Origin: Cladopsammia gracilis
Taxonomy: Eukaryota; Cnidaria; Anthozoa; Scleractinia; Dendrophylliidae
Length of the DNA stretch: 64,000 nucleotides
Direction: 5' to 3'
NCBI GenBank assembly: GCA_022457155.1
Contig: JAJGOT010000465.1
Location: 250,001-314,000 of the forward strand
The translations under genes were made by a program, and so were the position numbers. Every line of letters starts with the position of its first letter. Position 1 is the first letter of the stretch. This document shows, piece after piece, positions 22,471-32,716 of this stretch. The notes below the pieces were generated by a model. The model was not told the origin of the DNA, made no database searches, and was given only the letters and a program-made list of their open reading frames with translations.

Positions 22471-24285
22471 ATGATGGAATCGATTGTTACAGCTGTGTTT
22501 AACTTCACCATTGGCTGGCTTTTGAAACAAGGTCGGGATATCACAGCAAAAAAGTTAAAAGAGGGCGATGTAGTGGATCATTGCTTTTACAACTTGATCG
22601 CTAGAGAACTCGACGGCATCAGTTCGAAGCTGGATGGATTGGCCAAAAAGGACCTTGGAGCGAGTATCAGCTTCTACAACGAAGGACTGAAAATCATTTC
22701 TCTTGAGAGTAGTGATCGGGTGGATGGTGGACAGCCGAAGGGAAATGAGCTTGATGTTACCGCGACATCTCTAACTGCTGACGTTGAAGCCGTCTCGCTA
22801 ATTGCTAAAAAACAAGAAATTGGCCATGACGTGAAAGAGAGATTTAAAGATGCGCGAAAAAAAGCTACTGAAGCGTTCAGAGATACAGCCCTTGATGCCA
22901 CTGACCGCATTTCGGCCATGTATATCCGCGTAATGGCGACACTTCTCGAAGAAATTGATAACCCTACTCGGGCATTAGCCTTGTGTAGACTTTGCCTCGA
23001 AGAAATGTATTGCATGAATGAGGTAAAGAATAATTTTAACCTCGAAGTCCGCAGGGGTTTTATACTGACTCGGCTACAGAAAGAGAAACGCAGAAATCTT
23101 ATTTCCTCTGTCTGTGATCTAAGTCGCATCGTGTTCGATGTCGTTCAACTGGTTGGTGGAGACAGCGAGTTTAGGGAGTTCTTTATCTGGCCAACAATTA
23201 GTCTCGGAGTCAAGGAAGAGATTGACCCCTTGCGTGATCATCGTTTAACAGAAACGCTGCAGAAACAACACATGGAACATTGTTCTGTGATATGGTCATT
23301 TGGTCAAGAGGGTAAAAAAGACAAGCGCAAACTCCAATTTCCAAGTAGCATCGCTACGAACTCACAAGGACAGTTTCTAGTTGTAGACAACACCGCAACC
23401 AAAGTTTTTGACAAAAGTGGCAAGTTCTTGTACTCTATCGTGATTAATGATAATGCGACTTTGGAGATCGACACTGACAAAGATGACAGCAAAGTGTTCG
23501 ACAAAAGTGACACGCTTTTGCGCTCTATCCTGGCTAAATCTAAGGTAACTGATGATATAAACACTGTTGATATCGACACTGACAGAAATGACAACCTGTA
23601 TTTACTAGTTAAAGTTGCCAACAAGAGACAAAAGCGGGAAAAGGAAGGCTCCTATAAAGTTTACGTCTATGACAAGAACGGCAAATATTCTCACGCGTTT
23701 TCCCTTTCGGAGAACTCAAACGGCCGCAAAATAACCGTGAACTCAAACCGAGACGATATGGACGAAGTGCTCGTTTTGGAGGGAGAAGAAAACTTGCATG
23801 CGCGGGTTGAAGTTTACGATCCGTCCAGCAGGACCTTCGTTTGCCACTTTGGAGAGAGAATTTTGCATGACGCACAAGATATAGTCGGTGCTACCTCCGG
23901 GCTAACTTTGGTGTTGGATAGATGCGTTGACAGTGAAAAGAAGTACGTTCAAGCGTTCAGTGCAGAAAGAGAGCCACTTCGACGTATCCCCGTTGAACGC
24001 GATGCAGTTGCAATAGCGTTTCACCGGGCAAGCGAACATTTTGTCATCTCATCCATATCATTTGAGTTAAAGAAACTTGGGCTTCGCAGGAAAATCTCAT
24101 TATACAAGCTAATGGCTCCCGATGACAACAACGATGACGATGAAGGTAAACCAGAACGAATTATTGAGCTAAATGAAGTGGAGATCTCGAAAAACGAGAG
24201 CCTTACGGTGACCACGAGTGGACGCATCGCTATGGTACTAGACCAGTCATATGGTGTTCCTCAAGGAATTGTGACGGTTATATAG
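22471..24285 (+). CDS. N-terminal helical domain plus NHL beta-propeller protein, copy 1
   Basis: An uninterrupted 604-residue frame. An in-frame stop at 22408 and the lack of any earlier in-frame ATG fix the start at the tandem ATGATGG (22471 or 22474). A tiny upstream frame (ATG at 22457) overlaps the start. Residues 1-260 are mostly helical and charged after a hydrophobic start (ESIVTAVFNFTIGWLL), with LKEGDVVD, LDGLAKKDL and a helical stretch MATLLEEIDNPTRALALCR; I know this N-terminal type only as a cnidarian protein family without a defined function. From residue 275 an NHL-type propeller begins (SFGQEG, LQFPSSIATNSQGQFLVVDN, KVFDKSGKFLYSI), with about six blades to the C-terminus. There is no RING or B-box, so it is not a full TRIM protein. 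NHL propellers bind protein or RNA; a sensor or adaptor role is inference. No signal peptide; cytosolic. Confidence 0.85.
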   Translation: MMESIVTAVFNFTIGWLLKQGRDITAKKLKEGDVVDHCFYNLIARELDGISSKLDGLAKKDLGASISFYNEGLKIISLESSDRVDGGQPKGNELDVTATSLTADVEAVSLIAKKQEIGHDVKERFKDARKKATEAFRDTALDATDRISAMYIRVMATLLEEIDNPTRALALCRLCLEEMYCMNEVKNNFNLEVRRGFILTRLQKEKRRNLISSVCDLSRIVFDVVQLVGGDSEFREFFIWPTISLGVKEEIDPLRDHRLTETLQKQHMEHCSVIWSFGQEGKKDKRKLQFPSSIATNSQGQFLVVDNTATKVFDKSGKFLYSIVINDNATLEIDTDKDDSKVFDKSDTLLRSILAKSKVTDDINTVDIDTDRNDNLYLLVKVANKRQKREKEGSYKVYVYDKNGKYSHAFSLSENSNGRKITVNSNRDDMDEVLVLEGEENLHARVEVYDPSSRTFVCHFGERILHDAQDIVGATSGLTLVLDRCVDSEKKYVQAFSAEREPLRRIPVERDAVAIAFHRASEHFVISSISFELKKLGLRRKISLYKLMAPDDNNDDDEGKPERIIELNEVEISKNESLTVTTSGRIAMVLDQSYGVPQGIVTVI

Positions 24286-25439
24286 AAAACGATCATTTTG
24301 AAAGAAAAAAAGGAGACAATTTATGGACGTTTTGTTGTGATGTTAGCAACTATTTGTTTAAACATAGTTATAATCAAGGGGGCCGGGATGTGAAAAATTT
24401 TAGTAGGAAAAAGCGTCTTTCATGCCTTCATTGTATAACATTACCATTTGTGTTCTCCTTGGGGCTTTTAGACATAAATATATACTTCTTAGAGTGTATG
24501 GTAACTTTAATATACTAAAAATATGTATTTACCACAATTCAATATACTTTAAATTTCATTCCACTTTTGTACACAAAAGCTTAAAATATGTTAATAGTTT
24601 TTTCAGTAATTATAACGCATGGTATTAAAGTTATTTTGATCACAACAGGGGAAAAAATAATAAGCCGGCCCAACTCTGATTATGTTATGTTAAGCCTATA
24701 CCGAAACAACAGCTTTTCAAAGGTGCGTATTGCGGCTTTATCATCAACGGGTCTAGTCGCTGTAATTGGATATTGTAGGGAGTGTTTACTGATATCGTTA
24801 GCTATCGTTAGGAGTCAGTAATAGCGGTAAGAGTTTTCGCGGGTTTTCTTATGTGAATTTTTATTCGTTCACATGATACCGGTTCATAATCTCACCTCAA
24901 TTTATCACTGAAAATTGCATCATCGTTAATTACTGGCAAACAAATCAGTAATTTATGAATAACCTATCAGGAATTCGTTTCCACATTTGTAATAGATTAT
25001 TAACGAACTGATATACTCTAAATTTTATGCTAAATACATAGAACGAACTATTACCGAACGAAACAACAGACTTAAAACCCACGATGGAAAGTGGAAGCCA
25101 TTTTTGGAGCAGTTTTATTATATCTATATGTACATATATATCAATTACTTATATTGGTTGCTTGTATTGCTCGAATTTTTGTGTAATCATTGTGTATATT
25201 TACATCAATTATATTTATATTGGTTTCTTGTATTGCTGGAATTTTTGTGTAATCAGTGTGTTAACTTCAATACATGTATATTTCATTTCCTCTTGATATT
25301 TCGTAGTGTAATAGAAAGAGCGGTAATAATAAGAGTTTATATAAACGGCTGGTACTGGATACAGATTTCGGTTGTTTTATTATTTTGATTTGTCATGCAA
25401 CATTTCTCAATAATATTTCCCAGTCCAATATAACATCGA

Positions 25440-25565
25440 GTGACGGCCCCGAAAAATGCTACTTTCGAAATACTTTATTCTCATACTCACGTTAATGTCG
25501 CGAAACCGACGAAAAAGTATTTCGTGATACTTCAGATTTTAAAAACGCCCAAATACCCCTCAATA
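25440..25565. repeat. 3' flank of NHL gene 1, conserved in unit 2
   Basis: The GATTTTAAAAACGCCCAAATA stretch and its neighbours are almost identical at 31895-31925. Non-coding in both; only shared descent is shown. Confidence 0.4.
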
Positions 25566-25700
25566 TAGAGGTTTTGCACGGCAGCCATTTTGCATGGCAG
25601 GAACAATAGATTATTTTCCGTATGGGAAAGAATGTTCTTTCTAATGCAAAACATTTTCATTGTTCCTGCCATGCAACATGGCTGCCGTGCAAAACCTCTA
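25566..25700. mobile_element. 135-bp MITE with TA ends, present in unit 1 only
   Basis: Inverted arms of about 40 bases: TAGAGGTTTTGCACGGCAGC at the left and its complement GCTGCCGTGCAAAACCTCTA at the right. Unit 2 has the uninterrupted site CTCAATATTGAAGCC (around 31926-31940), so the insertion happened after the duplication (or was lost exactly). Removal of the element plus one TA recreates the empty site, which fits a Tc1/mariner-type TA target. Confidence 0.85.
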
Positions 25701-25904
25701 TTGAAGCCCAATGTTAGTCAACTCAGTTTTTTTCATGCAACAGTTAAGCTGTGGAATGACTGATTATTCCTTTAAGTGGTATTTGCATGTTTCCATCTTA
25801 TTGTTTTGACAACAGACTCAAAAGTCTGCCTTGTATCCAGGCATTAGTATAGCGCGTGGAACAGGGAGCGCAGGGCGTCGTGGGAAGGATGCAAAACGCG
25901 TGGT

Positions 25905-26145
25905 GCGTCAGACGTTTGCGCAGTCTGTCCGTCCCACAACACCACGCGCACCACGTAAACGCAAGGAGTAACGTGGCAGCTTTAGGATTCATCCACAGAC
26001 TCAAACGTTAGAACCACCATGTACAGCATAATAAACAACACCACAGGAAAGTACTGCTCAGTAGCTTTCATTTGAATGGTCACACTTTAGGATTCCATAC
26101 ACAGACTCAAAAGGTAGAACCACCATGTGCAGTATAACTAGAAAT
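25905..26145 (-). repeat. Two units of the ACAGACTCAAAAG repeat downstream of NHL gene 1
   Basis: Two partial copies of a unit whose core is CCACAGACTCAAA..GTAGAACCACC and TGTACAGCATAATAAACA, preceded by a GTCAGACGTTTGCGCAGTCTG leader. The same unit lies at 32050-32295, is tandem at 43640-44525 and recurs at 51715-51890. No gene is supported. Confidence 0.7.
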
Positions 26146-26920
26146 ACGTGTCTCACAGAACCTCGCGAAGCTCGTGGGAGGGTGCACCGTAAAGTTTTAG
26201 CGACGAGGAAAGGAGAGATAGAATTTCGGATTTAACTGGAGAGGTTGGGTGGCCTCGAAATTTGAGACATTCCATCTCCCCCCCCCCCCCCCCACCTCTC
26301 TTCATTAATTATTGTCAGAAGGAAAATTGGTCTTAAAGTGGATGTATAGTACTGTTGTGGACCTGGATCCAGTATAATATGTAGTGGTGTTTTTTTTTTT
26401 GATTTGGCGAGAGTTGGTTTATCAGGAGTACAGCTCCCTGCAGTCTCAAATTCTAATTTTGAAACTTGTGAGTGCTATCTTTCAAATTAACCTGTTCCCA
26501 TTAGATTCTGCTGTAGTTTTTGTTCAATATACTGGGTATCAAATAATTGCTAACCTAATTCACTATTTTCCTTGAATGGTTGAGGTCGCAAAAGTTAACT
26601 GCTTCTGAAGAGTGATGCTGTACAAAAAATAACAACAACTGCTACAGTTTCAGTAAATATTAATTTCATCTCACCAAAAACAGCAATGAGACTACAGTAA
26701 CATAGAATAGTAGAGCACAGAACATACCAACAACCATAGTAGTAATTACATGTAGCATTGTCATAGATTGGTTTTCAATCAAATGTCATAAAACCTTAAC
26801 ATTGCATTAAAAATTAAAATAGGGAGACTGAATTCGTTCCTAACATTAATCAACCAGATTTCTTTTATCTATCCTCTTATTTTGCTCTACAGGAAAAGTT
26901 GTTGTTAATTTATAGCATCA

Positions 26921-26975
26921 TTATTATTATTATTATTATAATTATTATATTATTATTATAATTATAATTATTATA
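26921..26975. repeat. ATT microsatellite
   Basis: Imperfect ATT/ATA run at the left edge of the unit-2 insertion. Confidence 0.85.
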
Positions 26976-27060
26976 AGAATTTTAATGTATTGTAAATTGT
27001 TATTTTAATTGTTAATAAACATCTTGTTCGATTATTATAATTATTCTCTTGTAAAAAAAG

Positions 27061-27666
27061 GGGGGGGGGGGGGGGGTTGTAGCGCAGAAACATGATGGTG
27101 TACGGAACTTGTTAACGACATTCATCGATAAGATCTGCAATAATGTCGAAATCGAACCACGCCTTCAACCCCTGGACAACGAGCGTTTTCATCTGAGGAG
27201 CGCTGTTACAAGTTCTGAGGCAAGGTTGGACATCAACATCAAAGCGGGAGGGTTCTGGGCAAGGGGAGTTACGGCATTTTTTGATTTCAGAGTTACGCAC
27301 GTCCACTCCAGTTGTTACCAGAGCAAGCCAACATCGGAAGTGTTCAAGGAGCAAGAAGAAGAAAAGAAGCGCAAGTACCAGCTGAGGGTGTTAGATGTAG
27401 AAATGGGTTCGTTTACACCTTTAGTGTTTGGAACTAATGGCGGAATGGGAAAGGAGTGTCAGCGGTTCTTAAAGCATCTTGCAGACAAGATAGCTCAGAA
27501 AGATACTGAGCCTTATCATATTGTAATCACTTGGCTCAGGACACAGATTTCGTTTGAACTCTTAAGATCGGTACATGCATGCGTTAGAGGTTCGCGAACG
27601 TCGTTTCGTAGCAAGATAGAGCAATCCTTAGACTGTAAAATAAATGTAACCAGTGCGGATATTTGA
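27061..27666 (+). mobile_element. C-terminal ORF fragment of a mobile element, possible nuclease-like fold
   Basis: The frame is open from the G-run (about 27061-27076) to a stop at 27664-27666 and has no ATG near its 5' end, so it is a truncated piece. Readable motifs are HDGVRNLLTTFIDKICN, EARLDINIKAGGFWARG, TAFFDFRVTHVHS, GSFTPLVFGTNGGMG and FELLRSVHACVRGSRT. I have seen this pattern as the C-terminal part of multi-copy, element-associated proteins in cnidarians. The spacing of DFRV and the E before GSFTPLVF suggests a PD-(D/E)xK nuclease, which is inference. It is followed by an AATAAA (27852) and an ATT repeat, and it is missing from unit 1. Confidence 0.5.
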
Positions 27667-27867
27667 AATACACGGTTTATATGCTTTTATACTCTGGGCT
27701 TTTTATGGACACTGGTTTAGCCGTCATTAGTATAATTCGATTGTATAATTTTATTCTCTGCATCATGGAATTTGCAATTTTATAGAATTTTGAATTTTTA
27801 TTATCAATTATTTCTATTTTTATTTATGTAATTAAGATATTTTTTAAATTGTGAATAAAGTTTTTCT

Positions 27868-27889
27868 TTTATTATTATTATCATTATTA

Positions 27890-27925
<36 letters not shown>
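27868..27925. repeat. ATT microsatellite, right edge of the unit-2 insertion
   Basis: ATT/ATC run directly before AAGAAGGGGCTGAATAC, where alignment with unit 1 resumes. It may be the 3' tail of the inserted element. Confidence 0.8.
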
Positions 27926-27926
<1 letters not shown>

Positions 27927-28630
27927 GAAGGGGCTGAATACTAAACTCGCGAGACAAGAATGAAGAAAGAAGAAATCAACATGAATCAGTTGTGCAAGGT
28001 AAAGAAATCGTGTTAGAAGCCTTGGGTATGCATGAAAACTTGTCACGTGTTCTTAGATTTTAAAGATCGTAAAGATATCTAATTTGTTGCACGCCAATCA
28101 CTATTCAAGCGTCACGCGTTGATAATACATGTACGTTAGGTTAATGTTAGATAACAGAAGTTATCATACCGTAAAATGCCGTTTATAAGCCCTGGGCTTA
28201 CACAATTTCGTAAGGGTTTCTTGGCTAGCGAACAAAATATATTGTGTTTGTTTCAGTTTATTTGGTGTAAATGTAGTGGTTATGACCGGAATAATGCTTT
28301 GTTACCAAACTGATACGATTACGACTGTTTCAGCAAATGGAATCTAAAGATATTGATCCTGTACTGAAATCAGTTCCTTTTTACGCTTTCGTAGGCACCA
28401 TCCTTTAGGTCGTGTTTGGTCTTTTGTTTTCACAGGCAGCCGTTGCCAAGCCTTGCTTTTTTTTCTTTGGTCGTTCAGTTTTAAATATTGTCAAGACATT
28501 TGTCCGTATTCAAATATCGCAAGTTAAATTTACAGCGGCAATTCTTATGATTACAAATATCCCTTTCAAAACTACGTCAAAACACGACTGTTCTGTAAGT
28601 GGAATTATTTTATCCCTGTATTTAAATAAT

Positions 28631-28836
28631 CAGTTCCTTTATTTGCTCTTGTATGCACCGCCCCTCAGTTTTTGTTTGAACGGTCTTTTGTTTTAACTCG
28701 CAAACAACTTTTGACAATTTCTTCCCTTGCGATCAGTTCCTTTTTTTGCTCTTGTATGCACCGCCCCTCAGTTCTTGTTTGGACGGTCTTTTGTTTTAAC
28801 TCGCAAACAACTTTTGACAATTTCTTCCCTTGCGAG
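28631..28836 (+). repeat. 103-bp perfect-length tandem duplication in the 5' flank of NHL gene 2
   Basis: Unit 28631-28733 is repeated at 28734-28836 with only a few substitutions (TTTGCTCTTGTATGCACCGC in both; both end CTTCCCTTGCGA). The second unit runs into GCAGACTTTGCCCAG and the start codon 41 bases further on. Unit 1 of the large duplication has only one equivalent segment at this place. Confidence 0.85.
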
Positions 28837-28877
28837 CAGACTTTGCCCAGCGCTCAGCGCAACATGTTATAGCCCAC

Positions 28878-30716
28878 ATGATGGAATCAATTGTTACAGC
28901 TGTGTTTAACTTTACCATTGGCTGGCTTTTGAAACAAGGTCGGGATATCACAGCAAAAAAGTTAAAAGAGGGCGATGTAGTTGATCGTTGCTTTTACAAC
29001 TTGATCGCTAGAGAACTCGATGGCATCAATTCGAAGCTGAATGGATTGGCCAAAAAGGATCTTAGAGCGAGTATCAGCTTCTACAACGAAGGACTGAAAA
29101 TCCTTTCTCTTGAGGCTAGAGATCGGGTGGATGGTGGAAGGCCGGAGGGAAGTGAGCTTGATGTTACCGCGGCATCTCGAACTGCGAATGTTGAAGCCGT
29201 CGACGTCTCGCTAATTGCTAGAAAACGAGCAATTGGATCTGACGTGAAAGAGAGATTTAAAGATGCGCGAAAAAAAGCTACAGAAGCGTTCACAGACACA
29301 GCTCTTGATGTCACTGATCGCATGTCCGCCATGTTCATCCGCGTGATGGCGACACTTCTCGAGGAAATTGATAACCCCACTCAGGCATTAGCCTTGTGTA
29401 GAGTATGCCTCGAAGAGGTGTATTGCATGACTGAGGTGAAGAACAATTTTAAACTCGAAGTCCGCGGGGGTTTTCGACGGCCCGTGACTCGGCGACAGAA
29501 AGAGAAACACAGGAAGTTTATTTCCTCGGTCTGTGATCTAAGTCGCATCGTGTTCGATGCCATTCAACTGGTTGGTGAAGACAGCGTGTTTCGGGAATTC
29601 TTTATCTGGCCGACTATTAGTCTCAAGGAATTAGGAATCAATGACGAAATTGATCCCTTGCGCGATCATCGTTTAAAAGAAACGCTGCAAAAACAACACA
29701 TGGAACATTGTTCTGTAATATTGTCATTCGGTCAGGAGGGTGTCAAAGACAAGTGCAAACTCCAATTTCCAAGAGGCATCGCTACGAACTCACAAGGACA
29801 GTTTCTAGTTGTAGACAACACCGCAACCAAAGTGTTTGACAAATGTGGCAAGTTTTTGTACTCTATCGTTATTAAGGACGATAACGCGACTGTGGATATC
29901 TACACTGACAAAGATGACAGCAAAATGTTCGACTCCAAAAGTGACAGGTTTTTGCGCTCTATCATGGCTAAATCTAAGGTAACTGATAATATGAACACTG
30001 TAGATATCGACACTGACAGAAATGACAACCTGTATTTACTGGTTCAAGTTGTCAACGAGAGACAAAAGCAGGAAAAGGAAAGTTCCTATAAAGTTTACGT
30101 CTATGACAAGAACGGCAAGTATTGTCACACGTTTCCCCTTTCGGAGAATTCAAACGGCCGCAAAATAACCGTGAACTCAAACCGAGACGATGTGGACGAA
30201 GTGTTCGTTTTGGAGGGAAAGAAAAACTTCAATGCTCGGGTTGAAGTTTACAATCCGACGAGCAGGAAGTTCGTTTGCCACTTTGGCGAGAGAGTTTTGC
30301 ATGACGCACAAGATATAGTCGGTGCTACCTCCGGGCTAACTTTGGTGTTGGATAGATGCGTTGACAGTGAAAAGAAGTACGTTCAAGCGTTCAGTGCAGA
30401 AAGAGAGCCACTTCGACGTATCCCCGTTGAACGCGATGCAGTTGCAATAGCGTTTCACCGGGCAAGCGAACATTTTGTCATCTCATCCATATCCTATGAG
30501 TTAAAGAAACTTGGGTTTCGCAGAAAAGTCTCATTATACAAGCTAATGGCTCCCGATGACAACAACAATGACTATGAAGGTAAACCAAAACGAATTATTG
30601 AGCTTAATGAAGTGGAGATCTCGAGAAACGAGAGCCTTACGGTGACCACGAGTGGACGCATCGCTATGGTACTAGACCAGTCTTACGGTGTTCCAGGAAT
30701 TGTGACAGTTATATAG
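28878..30716 (+). CDS. N-terminal helical domain plus NHL beta-propeller protein, copy 2
   Basis: A 612-residue intact paralogue of the gene at 22471, collinear throughout. Same start context (tandem ATGATGG); the short upstream frame is reduced to ATG-TTA-TAG. Differences include two extra residues near VEAVDVSL, RRPVTRRQKEKHRK for the shorter stretch in copy 1, SLKELGINDEID for SLGVKEEID, and one residue fewer near the C-terminus (YGVPGIVTVI). Most substitutions cluster in the linker between the helical part and the propeller and in blades 1-3; the region encoding DAQDIVGATSGLTLVLDR to the following FVISSIS is identical. Both copies keep full frames despite many differences, which suggests selection to keep the protein. 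Function unknown beyond the NHL fold. Confidence 0.85.
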   Translation: MMESIVTAVFNFTIGWLLKQGRDITAKKLKEGDVVDRCFYNLIARELDGINSKLNGLAKKDLRASISFYNEGLKILSLEARDRVDGGRPEGSELDVTAASRTANVEAVDVSLIARKRAIGSDVKERFKDARKKATEAFTDTALDVTDRMSAMFIRVMATLLEEIDNPTQALALCRVCLEEVYCMTEVKNNFKLEVRGGFRRPVTRRQKEKHRKFISSVCDLSRIVFDAIQLVGEDSVFREFFIWPTISLKELGINDEIDPLRDHRLKETLQKQHMEHCSVILSFGQEGVKDKCKLQFPRGIATNSQGQFLVVDNTATKVFDKCGKFLYSIVIKDDNATVDIYTDKDDSKMFDSKSDRFLRSIMAKSKVTDNMNTVDIDTDRNDNLYLLVQVVNERQKQEKESSYKVYVYDKNGKYCHTFPLSENSNGRKITVNSNRDDVDEVFVLEGKKNFNARVEVYNPTSRKFVCHFGERVLHDAQDIVGATSGLTLVLDRCVDSEKKYVQAFSAEREPLRRIPVERDAVAIAFHRASEHFVISSISYELKKLGFRRKVSLYKLMAPDDNNNDYEGKPKRIIELNEVEISRNESLTVTTSGRIAMVLDQSYGVPGIVTVI

Positions 30717-32044
30717 AAAACGACCATTTTTCTAAGAAAAACGGTGACAATGAATAGACGTTTTGTTGTGATTTTAGCAAAGAATATTTTAAACATAGTT
30801 ATAATCAAGGGGGATGTGATAATTTTTGTAGGAAAAAGCGTCTTTAATGCTTTCATTATATAACATTACCATTTGTGTTCTCCTTAGAGCTTCTTGACAT
30901 GAGACATGAATATATCCTTGTTAGAGTGTATGGTAAACTTTAATATACCAAAAATATGTATTTGCAACAATTCAATATACTTGAAATTTCAATCCACTGT
31001 TGTACACAAAAGCTTAACATATGTTAATAGCTTTTTCAGTAATTATAACGCATGATTTGAAGTTATCGATCATAACAGGGAAAAAAGAATAATCAGCTGG
31101 CCCAACTCTGATTAATATGTTATGTTAAGCCTATACCAAAACAACAGCTTTTCAAAGTGCGTATTGCGGCTTTATCAACGGGTCTAGTCGCTGTGAATAG
31201 GGAATTATATGGAGTGTTTACTATTATCGTTAGCTATCGTTAGGAGTCAGTAATAGCTGCAAGAGTTTTCGCGGGTTTTCTTATGTGAATTTTTATTCGT
31301 TCACAAGATACCGGTTCATAATCTCATCTCAATTTATTACTGAAAATTGCATCATCGTTAATTATTGGCAAACAAATCAGTAATTTATCAAATACCTATC
31401 AGGAATTCGTTTCCGCATTTGTCACAGATTATTAACAAACTGATATACCATAATTTTTATGCTGAATACATAGAACGTACTATTACCAAACGAAACAACA
31501 GGCCCACGATGGAAAGTTATATTGGTGTTTTGTATGCTGGAATTTTCGTGTGATTATTGTGTATATTTACATAAATTTCTTATATTGGTTACTTGTTTTG
31601 CTGGAATTTTTGTGTAATCAGTGTGTTTACTCACATTTATATTTCATTTTCTCTTGATATTTCGTAGTGTAATAAAAAGAGTGGTTATAATAAGAGTTTA
31701 TGTAAACGGCTGCTACTGAATACAGATTTCGGTTGTCGTTTTATTATTTTGATTTGTTATGCAACAATTCTCAGTAATTTATCCCAGTCCAATATAACAT
31801 CGAGTGACGGCCCCGAAAAATACTACTTTCGAAATACTTTATTCTCACACTCACGTTAATGTCGCGAAGCCGACGAAAAAGTATTTCGTGATATTTCAGA
31901 TTTTAAAAACGCCCAAATACCCCTCAATATTGAAGCCCTATGTTAGTCAGCTCAGTTTCTTTCATGCAACAATTAAGCTGTGGAATTGCTGATTATTCCT
32001 TTAAGTGGTATTTGCATGTTTCCTTCTTATTGTTTTGACAACAC

Positions 32045-32295
32045 GCGAGGTGCGTTAGACGTTTGCGCAGTCTGTCCGTCCCACAACACCACGCGCACCA
32101 CGTAAACGCAAGGAGCAACGAGGCAGCTTTAGGATGCATCCACAGACTCAAAAGTTAGAACCACCTTGTACAGCATAATATATAAACAGCACCACAGGAA
32201 AGTACTGCTCAATAGCTTTCATTCAAATGGTCACACTTTAGGATTCCATCCACAGACTCAAAAGGTAGAAAAACCTTGTACAGTATAACTAGAAA
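32045..32295 (-). repeat. Two units of the ACAGACTCAAAAG repeat downstream of NHL gene 2
   Basis: Equivalent of 25905-26145. Includes the same GTTAGACGTTTGCGCAGTCTG-like leader and two cores with CCACAGACTCAAAAG. About 75 bases present in unit 1 before the leader (near 25812-25895) are missing here. Confidence 0.7.
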
Positions 32296-32716
32296 TACGT
32301 GTCTCGCAGAACCTCACGAAGCTCGGGGAAGGGTGCACCGCAAAATTTTAGCGACGGGGAAAGGAGAAATAGAATTTCGGATTTAACTGGAGAGGTTGGG
32401 TTGCATGGCCCAATTGGCCTCGAAATTTGAGACATTCCATCTCCCCTCCACCTTTCTTCATTAATTATTGTCAGAACGAAAATTGGTCTGAAAGTGGATG
32501 TATAGTACTGTTGTGGACCTGGGTCCATTGTTATATGTAGTGGTGTTCTGTTTATTTTGATTTGGCGAGAGTTGGTTTATCAGGAGTACAGCTCCCTGCA
32601 GTCTCAAATTCTAATTTTTAAACTTGTGAGTGCTATCTTTCAAATTAACCTGTTCCCATTAGATTCTGCTGTAGTTTTTGTTCCATATACTGGGTATCAA
32701 ATAATTGCTAACCCAA

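Larger units (their letters stand above)
21508..26793 (+). repeat. Tandem duplication, unit 1 (contains the first NHL gene)
   Basis: Collinear with 26794-33120. Matching landmarks: the start TTAAAATTAAAATAGG (21520 and 26810), CATACCGTAAAATGCCG (21921 and 28163), the coding regions, the 3' flank, the block from GAGTTGGTTTATCAGGAG (26410 and 32569) and the end ACCATAGTAGTAATTACATG (26732 and 33059). Unit 1 has two insertions absent from unit 2: a hairpin at 21644-21715 and a TA-flanked element at 25566-25700. Confidence 0.85.

Noticed and set aside
22471..30716. Calling the NHL proteins TRIM family members
   Set aside because: No RING or B-box cysteine/histidine pattern is present in the N-terminal part; only the C-terminal propeller is shared with TRIM-NHL proteins.
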